From Parastagonospora avenae f. sp. tritici 18332-5 (lineage: Eukaryota > Ascomycota > Dothideomycetes > Pleosporales > Phaeosphaeriaceae): DNA of 21,265 nt. The DNA is taken from NCBI GenBank assembly GCA_022559985.1, contig JAFJTR010000177.1, forward strand, positions 1 through 21,265, read 5' to 3'. Every line of letters starts with the position of its first letter. The stretch's first letter is position 1. A model generated the notes under the pieces. The model was not told where the DNA came from and made no database searches. It saw nothing but the letters and a program-made list of their open reading frames with translations. Position numbers and translations under genes: made by a program. Shown piece by piece: positions 11,701 to 21,218 of this stretch.

Positions 11701-11864
11701 CCACCCCAGAGCCAGAGGCGGACTTCGATGCGGAGAATTATGTGCTTAGCATCAAGGGTGATGTCAAGAGACAGGTTGAGTTGTTCGAGAAGGTGCAGGT
11801 CAGGATTACGGATGAGATGGAGGAGAGTACCGGGAAGAGGAAGGTTAGGTTAAGACTGGTTTGA
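8799..11864 (+). CDS. DIS3: Exosome catalytic subunit Dis3/Rrp44, 3'-5' exoribonuclease with PIN endonuclease
   Basis: Model: exons 8799-9015, 9068-9514 and 9562-11864, 988 residues (yeast Dis3 has about 1000). Introns of 52 bp (GTAAGT...CAG) and 47 bp (GTGAGT, branch CTGAC, TAG) both keep frame. Domains in order: a CR3 motif with C48, C53 and C56; a PIN domain with acidic residues at D90 (PDTNALL), E118/E119, D168 (NDRNDRA) and D204/D205 (ITDDKDN), so the endonuclease site looks intact; two cold-shock-like regions; an RNB domain with the metal site DPVGCVDIDD (533-542), the key aspartate probably D541; HYGLASEIYTHFTSPIRRY from 821, closing the RNB domain; and a C-terminal S1 domain (about 890-985). 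The enzyme degrades and trims RNA in the nuclear and cytoplasmic exosome. It is not Dis3L2, because the PIN and CR3 parts are present. The start ATG at 8799 was chosen because family-like sequence begins there. Confidence 0.96.
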
Positions 11865-14460
11865 GAAGCCTGATAAGCTTTTCATAGGTCAAACTGGTGA
11901 TATTGGGGTCGTGGCATAGTGCAAAGGTGATGAGATCAAAGTAAGGAGTACATTCACGTCTACTGACATCTCGATCTTGTCGAACAAGACTTTCAGTGGC
12001 AGTTTTCATAAGTCATCAATAGGATGCTATGGCTCACACATTCTTGCCGAGTATGAACTTTTTGCGCTGAAGGTGATGTTGATTGAGTTAGAAGATTCAT
12101 AGGCCATGAGCGCTCTTGTCTGGTAGAACATGGTCAACATTGGTCTTGCCCTAAAATGGGATATGCTCATACTAACCTATGCTCACCCCTGCACGTAAAA
12201 ATCCCTTCGAGACAAAGCTATGAGCTTACCGTATCACGCAATGCAAGATACGATCGGAGTACAGATACATGCGATTCCGAGCATCAAGCAATGTCGATCC
12301 AATAAGTCGCTTTGCAGCTCCATGGCCACTGCGCCAGAGCAAGTTCACAGGCTTCTCACTCGCAACCGAGTTATCCATTCGGACCTTAAACCACCGCAAA
12401 GGCCCTTCCTCGAAACAACACAGCGACAAATTTATTGCCAAGCCATCTACATCTACCATCGATATTGATCGGGAAAAAAGGCGCCCGGACGAGCCCTTCC
12501 TCAAGATGCTATATCTCCGACAAGAGTGACATGAATAAAACCCCCGCAATATCATCGCTTGCGTCTACCCGTGCCACTCCAGCATCTTCATCGCGCTCGA
12601 CCTGCCTTTGCACCGTTCGCGCCGAAGAACAGCCTCGTGGGCGATCATGACGCGATAATGAGCCCGTCGAACGTTGGAGTCTTGGCGCGGTTCACGCAAT
12701 GCTGCACGGATCAGGTGGCTCGACCGAGAAGGTTCAGCAACGGCTGCGCGTGGTCGCGTTTTTACTTTTCCTCGCCCCTGAGTCCGAGCGAAGAGGTGGC
12801 GCGAACTGCAACCACCAGCGTAAGTGTTAGGCGTCATGACTGTTGATGGTTTATGTGTGGATCTGTGTCTGGTCGAATAGACTACTTGCAAGTAACGCGT
12901 GGTAAACACAGGACAAGCTTTCACACTCTGGTATTGCCTTGACGAAACCAGCACATAGCACCGGAGACTCCGATATCGATTTTGTGCTCGGCAGACTTAC
13001 CATTGACAATTGAAGGTGCCGACTGAAAAGGCCCGGAGGCCCTCCGCCACCGCGAGTGAACCTGCTGCGCAGTACCTGCGCCTGATCGAGAGTTAGTTTG
13101 GTACAGATGGCGAGCTAGCTGAGTAGCGCGGAGTTTATCTGCGCCTAGACAAATGAACGCTGTTCAGCTCGACGGGAAGAAGCGATGCTGATCTGCAAGT
13201 CGCACGGAGAAGGCGAAGGTTCTGGAGGGCGTCGATGCGGTGTGACTGTAACTGTGAGACAAGCGGGGGATCGAATGTGCTAAGAGCTGATGGTGGGAAC
13301 TGCAAAACGACGCTTCGTAGCAAACTACATTCCAGGAGATGGTTAGAAATGATGGGGGTTGATAAAGCACGTTAATTGTCCATATGTGGCTGCGATGTAA
13401 CGATAATTCAGAGTAAATTAAGGCACCACACCTCCGTGCCGTATCTGCGCAGAAGCGAGATCAGTTGCCAACGATAACCTATATGAATCTATAATCTGAA
13501 GTGCTCACCTTGCAGCAAGCGGTTCGGTTTATTTGCATTCCCCTGGCAAGTCGTGATGGAAGCGCTGCGCAAATTGTGGGGTGTTGCTGGAGTTCTCTCC
13601 GCAGTATTGCTTCAGATACCTCTCAATATCTGGGCGAGCGCATATCACAACACTGTCGATTGGATCTGCTTCGATGCAACGTGAACCGTGGATATGATTA
13701 TCGATAGCAGCTGCAGCAGTCAATGAACAGAACCATGGGCCGATCGCACGTCCAGCACGGGATCCAGCGCAAGTGTACCGTTCAGCGCATACGAGCCTGC
13801 TGACCTTTGGCTCCGGCCTGATCCGAGGTCACGACCAGGAATGCCATGGGATTTCTGACAGGCGCACTCGACGCAGCGGTCATCGATAATTGCGCTCATA
13901 TGCGTCGGGATCGGTATATGGCCACACCATTATACGGCAGTCCGGACAAATCTTGGTTAATAGCATGGTCGAGCCGGGAGTCGGGTCTTGTTAAGAGCGC
14001 GGACGGTATATGAAAACAAAATGAGCAGGTTTCCCGTGGGGGTTTCGAAATAAACAGGTGTTTGGAGTTCGGGTGGAGTGGTTCCCGCTGTCCACATGCT
14101 GTGCGCTTCAAATGTTGATAGGTGGGCCGAGTCACCAGCCTTGCTCTAGGTGAAATGTCATGCTGTTAGCTGAGTCGTCATCGGTTCCAATTCCCGCCAA
14201 ACGGCCATATGGGCTCGTGGGTAAGATGATTTGTGCTCAGCCCTTACATTACACTTTCGGAGCAGAGCACCAACTGAGTAAAGATGGTGTCAAGGTTTCC
14301 CTGATTTTACTGGAACCACGATATGTAGGGAAGCTGATTACGGATTTGGACTCTGACCTTGACATGGCACTTTGAGCCTTTGGTTGGCTAGGAGAATATC
14401 TCCCTCGATGCATGTTGCTTGCAAGCTTTCTTAACACCTACTGCATCGGTAAGTTTGAGA

Positions 14461-14486
14461 GCTCAGCTATCGGACTTTAGCTGAGC
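14461..14486. repeat. Hairpin-forming inverted repeat, 9-bp arms
   Basis: GCTCAGCTA at 14461-14469 is the exact reverse complement of TAGCTGAGC at 14478-14486, separated by an 8-nt loop. No U tract follows, and no gene ends nearby, so a terminator role has no support. Confidence 0.7.
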
Positions 14487-14532
14487 GACATATTGGCCGC
14501 GTCGTCTTCACATGAGAGCACCGCGCGCCAGT

Positions 14533-14637
14533 GACCTTGAACACGGCATGGTCGTATTCGAGCCGCCAGCAAGCTGACCCTGCGCCAAGTGGGTTTGTAT
14601 GGGGCAGTCTCGCTTGCTGGCGTCGAAGATCAAGGTC
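14533..14637. repeat. Nested inverted repeat
   Basis: The outer arms are GACCTTGA (14533-14540) and TCAAGGTC (14630-14637). The inner arms are GCCAGCAAGC (14565-14574) and GCTTGCTGGC (14612-14621). Both pairs are exact and share nearly the same centre, but the gaps between outer and inner arms differ (24 and 8 nt). This could be a decayed foldback element, an RNA structure, or chance in a 5-kb region. Confidence 0.6.
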
Positions 14638-14753
14638 CACGTGCCGTTGCGTTCTTTAGCCGGTGAGACTTGAGGTTGGGATTTCCAGGATGGACCTCAC
14701 GGATTTAGCGGCAAAGGCGCATCGCAATCGTCGTCGGAATTCCAATTGAAGGG

Positions 14754-14768
14754 TTCATTGACAATGAA
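14754..14768. repeat. 15-bp perfect palindrome with CATTG/CAATG arms
   Basis: TTCATTG and CAATGAA flank a central A, giving an exact odd palindrome. Each arm contains an ACAAT/ATTGT-like core similar to sites bound by HMG-box proteins. No binding role is shown by the sequence alone. Confidence 0.6.
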
Positions 14769-15047
14769 TTCTTCTGGCGGAGAATACCTAATGGCCTTGC
14801 GGCGTGAGGCCTTGGAATGGTAATGTGTGCAAGCGATGTGCGGCTATGTACATGTCAAGGGCAGACATCACTGCCGTTTCTGTCGTGCTGCAGCGAGCTC
14901 TCATTTCGGTTAAGGGAAGATGCGTAGATCGTGATGCGCGGACAGAAATTCTCCTCGACGTAAGGACTTTCATAAAGCAATTCTAGCATTAGTTGGGGAC
15001 TTGAGTCAGGAAAGCTCTGATGTTCTGCTTCTGCAGTTTTTGATTAG

Positions 15048-15060
15048 GATCGATTCGATC
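15048..15060. repeat. 13-bp perfect palindrome, GATCGA arms
   Basis: GATCGA and TCGATC flank a central T. It is short and built of overlapping GATC and CGA units, so chance is a reasonable explanation. Confidence 0.5.
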
Positions 15061-16813
15061 GACGACTTTTTGCTTTTCCGTGTGTACAGCATTTGCCTAC
15101 GATGGCAAGCGCGCTTCGGAGGTTCTCCGGCATGTGGCTGAAGACGGAGGTCCAGACGAACTGCCTCAGCAAGACTAAACGCTTTGAAGAACTAAGAACG
15201 AAGAGAAGCGACGGTTCCATGCCACTGAGTCGGAGTGCCGTGTTGAAGGCGTCATCGTGCTTGTGCTGGCCCGTTCTGGAGCGTTTCACGTCGACGTGCT
15301 GTCAAGCTACGAACCGCGTGCGCGCCATCGCAATTGGCTATCATAGAATTTGGCCCCATGATGAAGCATATCAGGCATTCAGCGCTGAATACCTGGCAGG
15401 CTGGTATCCAAGCAACCGCTTACGACTGGGAATATGTCGATGCATCGCAAATCTATCGTCCGGTGTCCTGCAGCAGTGGGTCGCTAAGTGCAGGGTTTGC
15501 TGCAGCTTAGCCAGGAACATCCGGCAATGGTACCGCATCGTTCGTTGGAGGCAGGCTCCAGATCTCGGTTTCGCACCCTCCTCGCGCTGCGTCCGTCGGC
15601 TGCAAAATTAGTCTGAATGATGTTGTAAAGATGATGCGCAGCAGGATTCGATTGCGCGCCATTCCGCACTTTGGAGTGCTCCGAGGGGCTGGTCTAAGAT
15701 AGGGAAGCTATCTGACGGGACGCACCTAGAGCCCGCTATCGAAGGGCTGGGATTGGCCAGTGCAGCAGTGAAGGCTATCTCCAGAACGGCTAGCGTGATT
15801 TGGTAGATCGACGTCGTGTCAGTGCTGCGCTCGAAGCGAAGAAACCTGCCAGGCACACGCCCCTATCCGCAGTCCATGCGCATGCTTGTCTCATCCTGTC
15901 CGACGCCTCTGGGGGAGCAAGGACTCGTTCAGAAGAAGCAAACCGGGATGCGCAAACCGGTGTGTTGTCCACCTCATCTAATCGATCTCACGATGCTGCT
16001 GTGCCCCTGAGCCTGGCCCTATACACTGATGTGCTGGCAAAGCCGACTTGTTGCTGACCCTCACGACGCCACGTCGCTCAGTGCCTGGCAGCGTGGAACT
16101 GCAGAGTGGACTGGGCGGGAGTGACAATGCCCCTGCAGAGGTACGGCAGATGCCACGGCGCAGATTGCCTTTCGAGGACATGGACCATGTTCGATTTCAA
16201 CGGCGTTCCAAGGTTGTCGAAATTAGCACCATCATGGGTGTCGTCTAGTGCACTGCTCACCGATATTTCAGCGCCTCTTCGTACTAACAGACTTTGCTGC
16301 CCACCCTCAGGTCTGGTTTGTACCTGCATGTTGCGTCTAGCCAAGCCAGTCCGTCTCTATAAGCCGCAAGAGTCCTCTTGCTCGGTGCGCCTCTACTGTG
16401 TTTAACCGAACAACTACGCTTTGTTCTGTCTGTTTCCGGTCCGCTAGTCACATACCATTGCTACTATCCTAGGTAGCTGTGGAGCAAGGCGATACACGCA
16501 CGCATGACCAGGTTTCCGTCCTCTGAACCCCTCCGCCCAGTCCCACTGTACATTATTACCCGTACCTGCCCTCCGAGTGCATATCAGCTTTAGGCTCAGA
16601 CATCCATTGTCTCCTCACCCGGGTCCTGCTCGTCGCTGCAACTCCGATCCACCATGGTCATGCTTGGTTAAGCACCCTCGCTCCTTCTCACCGTACCTTG
16701 GAGCCTTGTCAACTACCGTCTCCCAACAGTTGCACTTTCCTGCCTGAAGGGAAGGTCCTCTGATCACTCAGTCAAAAATCAATCACTCTACCGGCCCGTT
16801 AATCACATCCAAC

Positions 16814-17383
16814 ATGGAGCAAGAAACCAAGGTCTGGATCATACTCGGTGCCGTTGTCGGCACCCTTGTTCTTCTCGCAGTCACCGTTGCCGTCCTGTTC
16901 TGCTGGAGGCGAAACAAGAGACGGGTACGAGGCTTCTCGCTACGAGCCGTAACGCCACTGGATGACGCAGAATTCGAATCGTGGCGGCGGCCCAGTCAAT
17001 ATACACAGCGTCCAGAGAAGTACGGGATCCGTCCTGTAGTCACACGGGATCGCATCTCACCAACAATGTTCGAGAAAGAGCTTCACACATACGAGCTGCC
17101 CCGAACACCGTCACCACAAGATGGCCTCAGATCGCCGTCAAGCTCAATACGAAAACCAGAACGAGTACGGAGGAAGTCTAGTGTTGCATCATCTATTGCC
17201 GACCGGCCTCCAACACCCTACTCGCCCACCTCACCAAGCAGTGAATTCAACCGAGCCTCTACTTCTTCTCGCAAATCGCAACCTTTAATACACTACCCTT
17301 CCGTTTCCGAAGCGTCGGCTTTCAAGTTCGACCTCAAATCCGAGTATGGCACCCACCAACAACACACTGGCCGCTGGATCTGA
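16814..17383 (+). CDS. Small single-pass membrane protein, function unknown
   Basis: This is a single open frame of 189 residues starting at an ATG after a long CT-rich leader. Residues about 8-30 form one strong transmembrane helix (from WIILGAVVG to VAVLFC), followed at once by basic residues (WRRNKRRVR), which predicts a short outer or luminal N-terminus and a cytoplasmic tail. The tail starts with FSLRAVTPLDDAEFESWR, which I recall from uncharacterised filamentous-fungal membrane proteins. It then becomes serine- and proline-rich and looks disordered, with RTPSP and PTPYSPTSP segments and a PKA-like RRKS site (119-122). C30 next to the membrane could be palmitoylated. There is no cleavable signal peptide or enzyme motif. 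A further 3' exon cannot be excluded. It may be a cell-surface or signalling adaptor, but I assign no function. Confidence 0.7.
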   Translation: MEQETKVWIILGAVVGTLVLLAVTVAVLFCWRRNKRRVRGFSLRAVTPLDDAEFESWRRPSQYTQRPEKYGIRPVVTRDRISPTMFEKELHTYELPRTPSPQDGLRSPSSSIRKPERVRRKSSVASSIADRPPTPYSPTSPSSEFNRASTSSRKSQPLIHYPSVSEASAFKFDLKSEYGTHQQHTGRWI

Positions 17384-18678
17384 ACTTTCACTGCCTCTTG
17401 AACATCTACCAACAAGTGTTCAGATTGAAGTGACACAACAAAACACCTGCATCAGGAATGAGTGGATCACAACATCTGGAGGCCCTACCATTGTCTCAGA
17501 CACCATGAGTCACATCCGATTGACAGCCGTTTGCGTCACATTGCACCATCTCCTGTTGTACGACTTGGTCTTTTACCAGAGCACTCCACCCATGTCATCG
17601 CTTGACATGTCAGTTCTTTACCCTTCTCTTTGCTGGGTTCACGATCATACACGACCTTTTTTTGCTTTTGGCGTTTAGCGGATCTTCGCACTTGTGATAC
17701 CAGACATCAGTCACCTACATAGGCTTTAGCCTCATTTTCTTTACTGTCATACCATACCCCTAGCGCACCACAGATTTGCAGGACGCAGTGAGAGGGCACG
17801 CGATGCGAGGAAAGCAACATGTATCTTAGTTGTACAGCGGACACTACCAGAGGCTAGCCCATTAGTGTAAGAATGAACGGAGAATTACACATCTTGACCA
17901 ACCACTCGTCCTCTCGTGTATCTGCCGTACCACTGTCTTGTACACATGCCATCCTAGTGCGACTCTGCAACATTCTCCGCTCGCTCTACCTGTAACATTC
18001 CCATGTCCCATGTCCAGCGGCAATCGCGCAATCCCAAATCCATGTCTCCATCCAAGAGCCTCAGTTAGCACCCGCAATACCCGTGCAGCATCCGCCTGCC
18101 GTCCCCAAGGTAATTGCGATGTACCGGATAATCGCACCACGGAATTCCGTGGCGCCTCTCACCGCCCATCTGCAATCCCCACTCAAGGACAGCATCTGAA
18201 ACCTTAAGCCCACAACCCGCCATACATCCCCACATGGTCCTATTGACGCACGAGTCGCGGCTGTGCTTGCGACGGCCACTTACACCGCATGGTGCGTGCA
18301 TTCCGGTATATCCAGGGACGCCCCGCGATTTTCGCCATCGTGCAGTTTGGGTGACACCGCGTGGTGTGGGCGCAGGGGAGTGGGGTGAATATGTTTTCGT
18401 AGGATGACTAAGGCGGATGACGTGCAGCTGGGATGTTGAGAGCTAACATGGATCCACAAACAACTTGCTGTCACTGCATGCACACCGCGTAGTGTTTCTT
18501 TATGTTAGCAAAACACCAAACAAATCTCCTAAACAATTTTATTTGCACATTACTCCTCTACTTTTTGTGCGATTGTAATTCAACTGCGTGCGCGAAACAT
18601 CGACTTTCATACTTCCCCGCAAACGCGTAGATCGCGAATCGCACACGACATCAGACGACATCACACATATCAGACATC
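17384..18678. other. Intergenic region upstream of APQ12
   Basis: No gene is supported in this 1.3-kb stretch. The open frames at 17346-17678 and 17862-18301 lack motifs and conflict with each other. The region holds the 3' end of the membrane-protein gene and the APQ12 promoter. A near-repeated 13-bp motif occurs three times between 18282 and 18494. Confidence 0.5.
18282..18494. promoter_or_regulatory. Three copies of the motif ACACCGCRTRGTG upstream of APQ12
   Basis: The 13-mers are ACACCGCATGGTG (18282-18294), ACACCGCGTGGTG (18354-18366) and ACACCGCGTAGTG (18482-18494), each differing from the middle one at a single position. The arms CACC and GGTG make the first two partly palindromic. 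The last copy ends about 185 bp before the APQ12 start codon. They could be sites for a dimeric transcription factor. The factor is unknown and the role is inferred only from recurrence. Confidence 0.4.
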
Positions 18679-19206
18679 ATGGATTTCATACAAGGCATGT
18701 GCTCACTTACTTTTACTGCAACCTGCACCCATGCGCTCAATGGCTAACACCACCCAGACTACGCATCCCTCCTCCCACGGCTCCTCCCCATGTCCGTCGC
18801 CAACCCACTCCTCACCCTCCTCTCCACCGGCCTCGGCATAACCCGCACTCTCCAAACACACCTCAACCCCCTCATCACACGGCTCGTGACCCAGCCCGAC
18901 GTCGCCAGCATCCTCGCGCTGATCGTCATACTCTTCCTCTCGCTGAAGATCCTGGACATGATGTATCGCGCAGTCATGTTCTGGATCAACATGTTCATAC
19001 GTCTCGCATTCTGGGGATCGATTTTAGTGGTAGGGCTGTGGGTGTATAACCGCGGCCCGGAGGGGTTTGTCGAGGATGTCAGCGGGTTGGCGGAGTTTTG
19101 GATGGGCGAGGTGCAGAAGTATACTGGTGAGGTTAAGGAGTATAGGGAGAGCGAGAAGAGTCAGATTAAGATGAAGGCGGAGCAGAGGAAGAGGGGGTGG
19201 CGGTAG
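18679..19206 (+). CDS. APQ12: Apq12-family nuclear envelope / nuclear pore biogenesis protein
   Basis: Model: exons 18679-18694 and 18758-19206, 154 residues. Exon 1 encodes only MDFIQ plus one base. The intron 18695-18757 (63 bp) uses a GC donor (CAAG/GCATGT), a textbook branch site GCTAACA and acceptor CCCAG, and keeps frame to give MDFIQDYASLLPRLLP. Two adjacent hydrophobic helices follow (about 53-73 and 77-101). The segment LFLSLKILDMMYRAVMFW, then LAFWGSILVVGLWVYN, matches the core of fungal Apq12 proteins. The tail is acidic and then highly charged (EKSQIKMKAEQRKRGWR). In yeast, Apq12 is an ER/nuclear-envelope membrane protein needed for membrane fluidity, pore assembly and mRNA export. 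If the GC-AG intron is wrong, translation could begin at the ATG at 18790 (138 residues, family core intact). Confidence 0.82.
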
Positions 19207-20414
19207 GAGAAGCAGCTGGTGGGAGTGAGAGGAGTGGGGAGGTTGGTTGGATGATATTGGTAGGGACGGTTGGGAATTGTACATGGTCGAGAAACATAAT
19301 TTGCGGGATGGATAAGATATTATTGCATGACTAGCGAGGGGTATTGGGTTAATAGGCATTTCTATGGTGCATGGGACGGAATATTCGTTCATGGAAAAAA
19401 CGAATTATACAAAGCTTCGCAGTTGTCAAGAGTTGTTAGGAGAGCAGGTTCCTGCCTTGCAAAGATAGAAGCGCATTAACATGATGCAGAAGACTTTCCT
19501 CCAAGGGGTAATATTGAAGTACAAGTTCGTTGTTAATGTCACTATGGCTAATGCGTTCAGTTATACAAGGCTTGTGTAGCTATGAAGAAGTGTCGGCTAT
19601 CGCTTGGGCGAAAATACTCTGGTAACAATTTGAGAGGGTTGTGCATCTACCACCAATCACCTTACGCCAGCCTTTTGCACACGTGGATGAACAAGAGCGG
19701 TTGTTTGCCAATTACGCCTACTAATTAATCATAGTGCTGATTTAATGCGGGGCGGAGTATGTACCTCGCGCCGTCTTTCCTGGGGCAACTAGACCTTATC
19801 GTCCCTGTGGAGGAAATATGATTTTTATTATTGCCAGCGAGCTCATCAAAGTCTTTGCGCCAAGATTGCTAGTATCTTTTGGATGTGTCCGTGGATGAGC
19901 TCTCGTTTCTCTCTTTCAGTCTCTTTCATTTTTGTATCGTACCTAATACTAAAACTATCAATTTCTTACCTGCATCTCCTGCTTCGCAAGCGGGCAATTG
20001 ATGTCATTCCCAAGTCTCCCGCCCAGCAAGGTCTGTGGATTCCGGCTCGAACGGCATGACGGTGAAGCCTACGCCGCTTTGTCATGTATGCTATAGTCGC
20101 ACAACGTTTCTGTGCACCCAATGAGGCGGGGGGTACAAATATATGCGAAGACATTGCTGGCAGCGAATCGTAAACACAATAAGACCGGTAAGTGGTAAGC
20201 AAAAGCAGAGGGCTCAAGGTGCGATACATCTGACGTTTGCCTCGCTTCCACGCGATATGGGGGCCGGTTAAGCGGGGTACATGTGTGCTGACAGTTTACA
20301 CAGTAAGAACCTACGCAACACCTCTAACGTTAATCGCGTATTTTTTAGTCACAGTCTTTCCAATTTCTACAGCGTTGAGAGAGCACTACTGTCTTATAAC
20401 GCTCAGATTGAATA
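19207..20414. other. Intergenic region between APQ12 and the HET-like gene
   Basis: I see nothing identifiable in this 1.2-kb stretch. It contains the APQ12 3' end and the promoter of the next gene, with CT-rich tracts near 19900-19930. No repeats, RNA genes or credible open frames were found. Confidence 0.5.
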
Positions 20415-21218
20415 ATGGAAAGTCGAGCTTCGAACGACAACATGGATGAGGAAGAAACAAGAAGTGATAAAGAGGCAAGGAGCGATGACGAAACAGGCAA
20501 TCAGATGAGCGATTCGGGCGCAGAACAAGATCCAGACGCCCAGGAGAGGCGTGAGTTTGAATCACTACGATGGATACTGGAAAAGGAAAACGTCACACCT
20601 TTTGGCCCACAAATACTTAGGAAAGCTGTCCAAATGTACACACCAGAGTTGGACAAGGTTGTGGAATTGCTCCTCAAGTACAATACGTACGCCATTGATG
20701 ACCAGACTATTAACTTGGCCGCAAGCGATACAGGCCATGGGAATATTATTCTGCAGATGTTTCGGCACTACGATGAAAGCCTTCCTATTGACGATGAGCT
20801 GCTGCTCAGCTGCCGGTCACCAAGTCTTCTTTATAGTCCCACCACCTGCAACAGCGAACAGCCCAGCATCAACAGTGATGTCTATGAGCTCGAAGAGGAA
20901 TCTAGGCCGACGTGGGATTCGCAGGCATGTCCAACATGCCACAATCTAAGGCCCTCACGCAGGCTCTTCGATCCAGATCAGGTGGTGAAAACCTTCTGTT
21001 GGGACGAACTTTTATGGACATCAAAGGCCGGTTGTAAATTTTGTGCAGTCCTCCTGCAAGGGTTGTGTAATTTCCTGAGGGCAGAACCGCGTGGCTCTCA
21101 GAGGATGAAAATGTTCTCTATAGACCAGGGGCCGTTACAAGTCCATGCGTATGGGCATTCTTTCCCTGGTGTTGGTAGGGTCTTAGCACTAGTGCTGAAA
21201 GGAAATAACGATAACTAG
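20415..21218 (+). CDS. HET-like protein, N-terminal part (probably continues past the window)
   Basis: The open frame of 267 residues starts at an ATG at 20415. Residues 1-50 are acidic and disordered. Residues about 60-140 have an ankyrin-like look (VVELLLKY, then INLAASDTGHGNIILQMF) without clear consensus repeats. From C172 the sequence matches the cysteine-bearing lead-in common in fungal heterokaryon-incompatibility (HET) proteins: CPTC (172-175), a spacer with DELLWTSKAGC, then CKFC (207-210) and LLQGLCNF. The HET domain itself normally follows this lead-in and is not visible. The in-frame stop at 21216-21218 is probably intronic, with the gene continuing beyond 21265, or else the gene is truncated; no donor is certain (a GTAGGG lies near 21174). 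HET proteins trigger incompatibility cell death on non-self recognition. Confidence 0.55.
   Translation: MESRASNDNMDEEETRSDKEARSDDETGNQMSDSGAEQDPDAQERREFESLRWILEKENVTPFGPQILRKAVQMYTPELDKVVELLLKYNTYAIDDQTINLAASDTGHGNIILQMFRHYDESLPIDDELLLSCRSPSLLYSPTTCNSEQPSINSDVYELEEESRPTWDSQACPTCHNLRPSRRLFDPDQVVKTFCWDELLWTSKAGCKFCAVLLQGLCNFLRAEPRGSQRMKMFSIDQGPLQVHAYGHSFPGVGRVLALVLKGNNDN

Larger units (their letters stand above)
11865..16813. other. 4.9-kb gene-poor intergenic region
   Basis: I find no gene here that I can support. Open frames reach 172 codons (15093-15611, plus) but lack domains, repeats, signal peptides or splice-linked partners, and composition does not favour one strand. The left part should hold the DIS3 3' UTR. 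The right part (about 16400-16813) is pyrimidine-rich and is likely promoter and leader of the membrane-protein gene. Short inverted repeats lie at 14461-14486, 14533-14637, 14754-14768 and 15048-15060. No tRNA, rRNA or transposon coding remnant was recognised. A lineage-specific small gene or a long non-coding RNA is possible. Confidence 0.5.

Noticed and set aside
15093..15611. 172-codon plus-strand open frame as a gene
   Set aside because: The translation is cysteine- and arginine-rich without domain, repeat or signal features. It is the longest chance frame in a 4.9-kb region and has no splice-linked exons I can support.
15640..15665. tRNA-like B box around GGATTCGATT
   Set aside because: The motif departs from GGTTCGANTCC, and no A box, cloverleaf or acceptor stem could be found around it.
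18790..19206. APQ12 starting at the internal ATG 18790 as the primary model
   Set aside because: The upstream exon with branch site GCTAACA and acceptor CCCAG gives a longer in-frame N-terminus. It is kept only as the alternative if the GC-AG intron proves wrong.
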